Shown: positions 6,941-10,615 of the stretch, piece by piece
Layout: every line of letters starts with the position of its first letter
Position numbering within the stretch: position 1 is the first letter of the stretch
Assembly (NCBI GenBank): GCA_050013795.1
Contig: JBEKEO010000089.1
Span: 1 to 10,615, forward strand
Source of the DNA: CAWHOW01 sp050013795
GTDB lineage: Bacteria > Bacteroidota > Bacteroidia > Bacteroidales > CG2-30-32-10
DNA length: 10,615 nt
Direction: 5' to 3'
Position numbers and translations under genes: made by a program
The notes under the pieces: model-generated
Databases searched by the model: none
The model's input: the letters and a program-made list of their open reading frames with translations, nothing else
What the model was told of the DNA's origin: nothing

Positions 6941-6956
6941 GACCCGCATTTTGAGA
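6941..6956 (+). repeat. 16-bp repeat, copy 1
   Basis: GACCCGCATTTTGAGA recurs exactly at 9552-9567. Each copy follows soon after a gene end (the helix-turn-helix gene here, the primase gene there) and precedes a copy of the 185-bp structured repeat, so the two spacers share more than one block. Confidence 0.75.
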
Positions 6957-6987
6957 ATCTGCGAAAAAGAAAAAAAGGCCTTGTAAC

Positions 6988-7070
6988 TCCACCTACTTGT
7001 AGAGCCTGTCCCGCACCAAAGGTCGGGAGGGAGATGTCAGCCACTTATGCTGACAGAGGGGGTACAATCA
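6988..7070 (+). repeat. palindromic G/C-rich repeat, copy 2 (diverged)
   Basis: TCCACCTACTTGTAGAGCC resembles the TCC-TTGCTCGCAGG start of the other copies. AGAGCCTGTCC (7001-7011) is identical to 7791-7801 in the primase gene. TGTCAGC (7035-7041) and GCTGACA (7049-7055) form a perfect 7-bp hairpin, and GAGGGGGTACAAT matches the end of copy 1. Its boundaries are approximate. Confidence 0.55.
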
Positions 7071-7129
7071 ACGAAAATTTAATATGTAGTTCTTTTAATA
7101 ATGCCATTTTTCCAAATCAAATTAAAAAG

Positions 7130-7327
7130 CGCGCAGGCCTGGCAAAACGGCGAGGTCAGGGTTGGCGTGAATGAAAGATTGCCTGAAATTCTGGCAAAGC
7201 AGACTCTGCAAAGAGGATGTTATTCTTTGCTTAGAATTTCGGCACTGTTTCAGAGAGCGTTGAAGCATCGTTTTGCCTAGCTTTTTCTTTGCTCCTTTCT
7301 TTTGGCAATGAAAAGAAAGGAGGATAA
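7130..7327 (+). repeat. 185-bp structured repeat, copy A
   Basis: The core starts at 7141; the preceding GCGCAGGCC-GGCA is also shared with the spacer after the primase gene. Outer arms GGCAAAACG (7141-7149) and CGTTTTGCC (7269-7277) pair perfectly. Inside, TGCC plus GAAATTCT (7180-7192) pair with AGAATTTC plus GGCA (7233-7244), and GCAAAG (7194-7199) pairs with CTTTGC (7225-7230). A second hairpin follows: CTCCTTTCTTTT (7292-7303) and AAAAGAAAGGAG (7311-7322) with loop GGCAATG. Bases 7261-7327 are identical to 9710-9776. It ends 41 bp before the primase ATG. Confidence 0.85.
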
Positions 7328-7368
7328 AAGACAATTTTTTCTATTCACTAAATAAAATTTTTCTCTTT

Positions 7369-9513
7369 ATGAAAGTAACCATATTCCAAAACTTCACTCA
7401 AATAAAATCTCATCAGCACATCTCAGAAGTGCTTGATCAGATAAAGTCCGACAAATACAAATCTCAGGTTGCCGAACTCCAAAAGCTTGTTAATTCAGAT
7501 AATCTTGATGAATACAACAAGCAGAAGAAATCACTACTTGCATTTACCCCGTCTGGTTATTTTGTCGGCGGTCGTAAAATGCAATTCCTGAAAGAATATT
7601 CAAGTCTGATAATCCTGGACTTTGATAAGCTTACAGAAAATCGTTTAAAGCTACTCTGTGAAAAGATTCCGTCTATACCATATACATTAGCCCTCTTTAA
7701 AAGTCCATCAGGAAATGGCTGTAAAGTACTTGTGCGTGTTAAACCTTCCAATTCGGAAATTACTGAACTTCCCCCTCCTTGCTCGCAGGGAGAGCCTGTC
7801 CTGAGCTTGTCGAAGGAGGGTCAGGGGGTGGGTACACTTCAGCAATTCCATTTACTCGCCTTTAATCAGGTACGTCAGTATTATGAAGATAGGCTTGCTT
7901 TACAAGTGGATCCATCCGGCAAAGACATCACCCGGCTGTGTTTCTTTTCTTACGATCCCGATTTATACTACAATCCTGAAGCTTCAACATATCAGGTTAT
8001 TTTACCAACTCTGCAGGATGATATCGAAAATGTCATTTCTCAACTCGAATCCAACCGTATTGATATTACTTCAACCTATGATGATTGGATAAAAATCTGC
8101 TTTGCTTTAATTGACGGACTTGGTTCTACAGCACGCGATTATTTTCACCGTGTCAGCAGTATTAATCCAAAATATAACCATTCAGATTGTGATAAGCAAT
8201 TCGACAACTGCCTTAATAGCCAAAATTCAGGCATTACTATTAAAACCTTTTTCGGCTTTGCCAAAGATCATGGTATAACTTGTAAAGGCTTGCCACCGGC
8301 ACGACTTAAGAAAGTCTCTTCCGACTCCCAACTCAAAACTCCCAACTCTATAACTGGTGAACAGTACAAATCATCTACCAACAAATTTCATCTTGTCCGT
8401 AATTACTTAACCAATCATTTCGACATCCGTTATAATACTGTCTCCACTGAATTCGAATACAAGGAAAAGAATCACGAAGAATACAAAGCAATGAACGAGA
8501 ACAACATTTTTATCAAAATGTCACTGGATGGATTAAACTTCTCTCTTAATAATCTCATGGCTTTTCTTAAATCTGATTTGGTGCCTCGTTATAATCCACT
8601 TACTCGTTACTTTGAATCTTTGCCTGAATGGTCTGGTGAAACCGATTATATTCAAAACCTTGCTTCTTATGTAAAGTTAAAGCCTGAAGTCCGGGAGCGC
8701 TTCGATACCCATTTCAAGAAATGGCTCGTAAGAGTTGTCAAATGCGCTATTGTTGATAGTTATTTCAACAAACAAGCTTTTATCCTGGTGCACGATAAGC
8801 AAAATTCCGGCAAGTCAACTTTCTGCCGTTTCCTTTGCCCTCCGGCGCTGTCAAACTACATTGCCGAAAACTTATCAATTGATAAAGACAGCCGCATCCT
8901 TCTTACAACAAACTTGTTGATCAATCTTGATGAACTTTCAACACTTTCCAAGTTTGAGATCAATTCTTTAAAATCACTTTTTTCAAAAGATAAGATTAAT
9001 GACCGCCTGCCTTACGATAGGAAGAATTCAATCATTCCGCGCCGCGCTTCTTTTATCGGTTCCACAAATCAGGCAGAATTCCTAAATGATGAATCCGGTT
9101 CCGTCCGCTGGCTTTGTTTTGTTATTGAATCAATTGACTGGTCTTATAAAGAAAACATCAATATAGATGATGTATGGGCACAGGCATACCATTTATTCAA
9201 AACCAACTTTATCTGTGATCTCAATCAGGATGAAATAAAAGAAAACGAAGAATACAATCGGCAGTTCCATATCACCACTTCCGAATTCGAACTTATTCAT
9301 AAATTTCTTTCCCCGGGAACCCGGGAATCAAATGATTGCTTTATGTCGGCAACTGATATTCTCCTATATATCGCAGAACAAACCGGCGGTAAAGTAAAAC
9401 TCAACACAAACAATGTCGGAAAAGCCCTTAAAATGCTTTCTTTTTCCAGAGAAAAGAAATATCCGGAGAGAAACTACGGCTACTATGTTTTCAAAAAAAA
9501 TATAGAATTCTAA
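7369..9513 (+). CDS. BT4734-type primase / VirE-like P-loop ATPase (element replication protein)
   Basis: This 714-residue protein combines the parts of a mobile-element primase-helicase. The N-terminal BT4734/BF3469-like domain (about 1-200) contains the acidic LDFDK (D84, D86) and SPSGNGCKVLVRV, followed by SGKDITRLCFFSYDP. A PriCT-2-like helical domain covers about 217-300 (DDWIKICFALIDGLG). The VirE/superfamily-3-like ATPase follows: Walker A DKQNSGKSTF with K482, Walker B LLINLDE with D521-E522, the sensor-like FIGSTNQ, and GSVRWLCF. A small winged-helix-like C-terminus (SATDILLYIAEQTGG) closes the protein. In-frame residues 135-155 are encoded by a palindromic repeat and look foreign to the family. 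The frame is otherwise open and apparently functional. It probably primes and unwinds the excised element; this role is inferred from the family. Confidence 0.9.
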   Translation: MKVTIFQNFTQIKSHQHISEVLDQIKSDKYKSQVAELQKLVNSDNLDEYNKQKKSLLAFTPSGYFVGGRKMQFLKEYSSLIILDFDKLTENRLKLLCEKIPSIPYTLALFKSPSGNGCKVLVRVKPSNSEITELPPPCSQGEPVLSLSKEGQGVGTLQQFHLLAFNQVRQYYEDRLALQVDPSGKDITRLCFFSYDPDLYYNPEASTYQVILPTLQDDIENVISQLESNRIDITSTYDDWIKICFALIDGLGSTARDYFHRVSSINPKYNHSDCDKQFDNCLNSQNSGITIKTFFGFAKDHGITCKGLPPARLKKVSSDSQLKTPNSITGEQYKSSTNKFHLVRNYLTNHFDIRYNTVSTEFEYKEKNHEEYKAMNENNIFIKMSLDGLNFSLNNLMAFLKSDLVPRYNPLTRYFESLPEWSGETDYIQNLASYVKLKPEVRERFDTHFKKWLVRVVKCAIVDSYFNKQAFILVHDKQNSGKSTFCRFLCPPALSNYIAENLSIDKDSRILLTTNLLINLDELSTLSKFEINSLKSLFSKDKINDRLPYDRKNSIIPRRASFIGSTNQAEFLNDESGSVRWLCFVIESIDWSYKENINIDDVWAQAYHLFKTNFICDLNQDEIKENEEYNRQFHITTSEFELIHKFLSPGTRESNDCFMSATDILLYIAEQTGGKVKLNTNNVGKALKMLSFSREKKYPERNYGYYVFKKNIEF
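7771..7830 (+). repeat. palindromic repeat inserted in frame within the primase gene, copy 3
   Basis: CCCTCCTT (7773-7780) pairs with AAGGAGGG (7813-7820), and CCCCCT (7771-7776) with AGGGGG (7823-7828). The interior GTCCTGAGCTTGTCGAAGGA is a sequence I know as a dispersed repeat in bacterial genomes. It shares TTGCTCGCAGG with copy 1 and AGAGCCTGTCC with copy 2. Translated in frame it gives residues 135-155 (PPPCSQGEPVLSLSKEGQG), between VRVKPSNSE and HLLAFNQVRQYYE of the N-terminal domain, without breaking the frame. Confidence 0.75.
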
Positions 9514-9551
9514 AAATTCGCGCAGGCCCGGCAATTTTATAATTACTAAAT

Positions 9552-9567
9552 GACCCGCATTTTGAGA
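9552..9567 (+). repeat. 16-bp repeat, copy 2
   Basis: An exact second copy of GACCCGCATTTTGAGA (first at 6941-6956). It is preceded by GCGCAGGCCCGGCAA (9520-9534), which corresponds to 7130-7144, so the shared blocks occur in a different order in the two spacers. Confidence 0.75.
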
Positions 9568-9591
9568 TTTCCCCCTAAAGTGCGTTGGCAA

Positions 9592-9776
9592 GGCAAAACG
9601 GCGGGCAGGCGTAGGAGTGAATGAAATATTGGCTGGAATTCTTGCAAAGCAGCCCGCTTGCGGTGATGTTGTTCTTTGCTTAGAATTCCGGCAATATTTC
9701 AGGGAGCGCTGAAGCATCGTTTTGCCTAGCTTTTTCTTTGCTCCTTTCTTTTGGCAATGAAAAGAAAGGAGGATAA
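9592..9776 (+). repeat. 185-bp structured repeat, copy B
   Basis: Same orientation as copy A, on the other side of the primase gene. Outer arms GGCAAAACG (9592-9600) and CGTTTTGCC (9719-9727) are kept. The inner stem is longer: TGAAATATTG (9622-9631) with CAATATTTCA (9692-9701), GGAATTCT (9635-9642) with AGAATTCC (9682-9689), and GCAAAG (9644-9649) with CTTTGC (9674-9679). The A-T pair 7186/7239 of copy A is a G-C pair here (9636/9688). The 12-bp tail hairpin is at 9741-9771, and 9710-9776 is identical to copy A. Confidence 0.85.
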
Positions 9777-9943
9777 GAAATAAATTTTCAAGTACTGTAT
9801 TTTCTTTTTTATGTGTAGCAGAAAAAGAACATTAAATACTCATATTTTCTCTAATATGCTATTTATGTTTCTCAAAGAAATTTCATTTTTTAAAGTTTGC
9901 CAAAATGAAAACTTTCATTTTTTTGCAAAAATGCCAAAACACC

Positions 9944-10172
9944 CTACCACCTTACCACTTTTTCTCTTTATCCTTTATCTATCAAGTATTGCAAGAGTGG
10001 TAAGGTTCTTTTTTTATCCTTACCACCTCCTTACCACCTTACCCCAAAAATCATCAAAAAAAGTCAACTTTTTTCAGGACAATATAAAAAAAGTGGTAAG
10101 GTGGTAATCTTTAAAAATTCATTACCACTCATTACCCAGCAGTAAAATCAATAAAGTGGTAAGGTGGTAACC
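9944..10172 (+). repeat. GTGGTAAG motif array
   Basis: GTGGTAAGGTGGTAA is present twice (10093-10107 and 10156-10170), with a single GTGGTAAGG at 9997-10005. The opposite orientation appears as TACCACCTTACCAC (9945-9958), CCTTACCACC twice (10018-10027 and 10029-10038), CCTTACC (10037-10043) and TTACCAC (10122-10128). The unit is 8 bp and is often doubled. The open frame at 9811-10107 runs through the array and does not look like a real protein. From 9777 to the window edge I see no credible gene. Likely an origin or operator array; function inferred. Confidence 0.8.
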
Positions 10173-10298
10173 TTAAAATGCATTTTTGAAGAAATTTTAA
10201 TATTTTATGTTTTTGTGTACTTTTTGTCTTCTGTTAAGTTTCTTTCACGCTTCCTTTAAATTCCGTTTTTTTCTTTTCATTCCCAACTTGCCAACCAT

Positions 10299-10306
10299 CA
10301 TATTTG
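10299..10306 (+). promoter_or_regulatory. candidate -7 box before the edge hairpins
   Basis: CATATTTG matches TAnnTTTG at 7 of 8 positions and would start a transcript near 10313, running into the hairpin series at 10344. No TTG is found at -33 spacing; one at 10288-10290 is too close. Confidence 0.3.
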
Positions 10307-10343
10307 TGCATGTAACTTATAAAGGAATTCATTTTTTTATTCT

Positions 10344-10383
10344 ACTCGTTCTTATCAGTTTGTAAAAAGTGATTAGAACGAGT
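10344..10383 (+). repeat. edge hairpin 1
   Basis: Left arm ACTCGTTCTTATCA (10344-10357) pairs with TGATTAGAACGAGT (10370-10383) at 13 of 14 positions, around a 12-nt loop. It abuts the next hairpin directly. Confidence 0.8.
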
Positions 10384-10436
10384 TATACCGATAGGAACAA
10401 AATAATATTATTGCAAATCTGTTCCGTATCGGTATA
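10384..10436 (+). repeat. edge hairpin 2
   Basis: TATACCGATAGGAACA (10384-10399) pairs fully with 10420-10436 apart from one bulged G at 10426, giving 16 bp. The loop contains the palindrome AATAATATTATT (10401-10412). Confidence 0.85.
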
Positions 10437-10442
10437 AATAAC

Positions 10443-10501
10443 ATTTCAGTAAACAATTATTGAATGAGCCTCTTCGCGAATGAGCCATTGTTTGCTGAAA
10501 T
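10443..10501 (+). repeat. edge hairpin 3 with doubled GAATGAGCC loop
   Basis: ATTTCAGTAAACAAT (10443-10457) pairs with ATTGTTTGCTGAAAT (10487-10501). The only non-Watson-Crick position is a T-G, a permitted wobble if transcribed. The loop holds GAATGAGCC twice (10462-10470 and 10478-10486), with TTCGCGAA (10473-10480) spanning the spacer and the second copy. Confidence 0.85.
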
Positions 10502-10511
10502 AAACATCAGG

Positions 10512-10613
10512 CACACTGCAAGCAAGTATAAGTTATAAACTGTTGCGTTATATCTTTTGATCTTGCCGGGTGTGTAAGCTTGTGCGAAATTACTATAGCA
10601 ATTGTTTTATAAC
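10512..10613 (+). repeat. edge inverted repeat 4 (two competing foldings)
   Basis: GTTATAAACTGTTGC (10532-10546) and GCAATTGTTTTATAAC (10598-10613) share 8 bp plus 4 bp of pairing around a small internal loop. Alternatively CACAC-T-GCAAG (10512-10522) pairs with CTTGC-CGG-GTGTG (10562-10574). The two foldings exclude each other. The structure may extend past the window end. Confidence 0.55.
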
Positions 10614-10615
10614 GG

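Larger units (their letters stand above)
3388..10615 (+). mobile_element. integrated element (left end near 3388-3502; right end not identified)
   Basis: The region downstream of the conserved rsfS/ftsH/birA locus starts with a tyrosine recombinase and continues with an unknown protein, a helix-turn-helix protein and a BT4734/VirE-like primase-helicase, all on the plus strand. This gene set is common on Bacteroidetes integrative and mobilizable elements. The long spacers are rich in repeats. No relaxase, coupling protein or cargo gene is present, and no direct repeat marking attR was found, so the element may continue past the window or be a remnant. The left boundary is inferred to lie between the birA terminator and the integrase gene. 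Confidence 0.6.

Noticed and set aside
7122..7334. 70-residue minus-strand frame in repeat copy A
   Set aside because: It shares MLQRSLK-CRNSKQR with a frame in copy B (four of six codon differences in the first 18 are silent, so coding was considered), but the frames diverge after an indel in mid-repeat. The shared start is better explained by the DNA repeat.
9364..9717. 117-residue minus-strand frame over the primase end and repeat copy B
   Set aside because: It overlaps the real primase frame antisense for 150 bp and does not keep the copy A reading frame.
9811..10107. 98-residue plus-strand frame through the GTGGTAAG array
   Set aside because: Its composition follows the repeat and A/T-rich tracts, it has no domain pattern, and its end falls within an array unit.
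9944..10172. CRISPR array
   Set aside because: Units are 8 bp, occur in both orientations and have irregular spacing; there are no spacers of uniform length and no cas genes.
10464..10538. 24-codon frame starting in the loop of edge hairpin 3
   Set aside because: Too short to support, and it runs through two inverted repeats; no leader or promoter signal specific to it.
10583..10615. Possible group II intron 5' end (GTGCGAAAT)
   Set aside because: Only the first five bases fit the GUGYG consensus; no intron domains can be examined before the window ends.
10547..10615. Integron attC-like bases (GCGTTAT and TATAACG)
   Set aside because: The core order is reversed relative to attC, GTTATAT does not fit GTTRRRY, and no integron integrase or cassette is visible.

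Overview
The window looks like a Bacteroidetes (Bacteroidota) chromosome. The gene order rsfS-ftsH with a divergent birA is familiar from that phylum. Gene starts have A/T-rich leaders without a clear Shine-Dalgarno, and several TAnnTTTG (-7 type) promoter boxes fit the phylum's primary sigma factor. The integrase, helix-turn-helix protein and BT4734/VirE-type primase-helicase are of kinds common on its integrative elements.

Layout. Positions 1-3364 are core chromosome: ftsH (minus strand, 3' end cut off by the window edge), rsfS (minus), a 104-bp divergent promoter region with back-to-back -7 boxes, then birA (plus) with a terminator-like hairpin. From about 3388 to the right edge the DNA is accessory and reads as one integrated element whose right end is not recognisable here. 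Its plus-strand genes are a tyrosine recombinase (3518-4777, start revised), an unidentified 362-residue protein (5037-6125), a 99-residue helix-turn-helix protein (6635-6934) and a 714-residue primase/P-loop ATPase (7369-9513). No relaxase, transfer gene or cargo gene is visible.

The non-coding DNA is the most distinctive part. Two arrays of short motifs bracket the helix-turn-helix/primase module: GGTNACC sites at 6201-6468, with two hairpins that both have 11-nt loops, and GTGGTAAG units in both orientations at 9944-10172. A structured repeat of about 185 bp occurs on both sides of the primase gene (7141-7327 and 9592-9776). It has a shared 67-bp identical tail and one compensatory base-pair change. 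Three copies of a G/C-rich palindromic repeat lie at 6543-6590, about 6988-7070 and 7771-7830; the last is inserted in frame within the primase gene. The right edge (10344-10613) is a gene-free run of four consecutive inverted repeats, a candidate structured RNA or a DNA-processing site.

Working model (inference): the recombinase integrates and excises the element, possibly at a GTAnnTTTGC core overlapping its own promoter. The helix-turn-helix protein may bind the flanking motif arrays. The primase-helicase may replicate the excised form, with the arrays acting as origin or operator sites. The edge hairpins may be an oriT, a termination site, or the RNA of a system lying further right.
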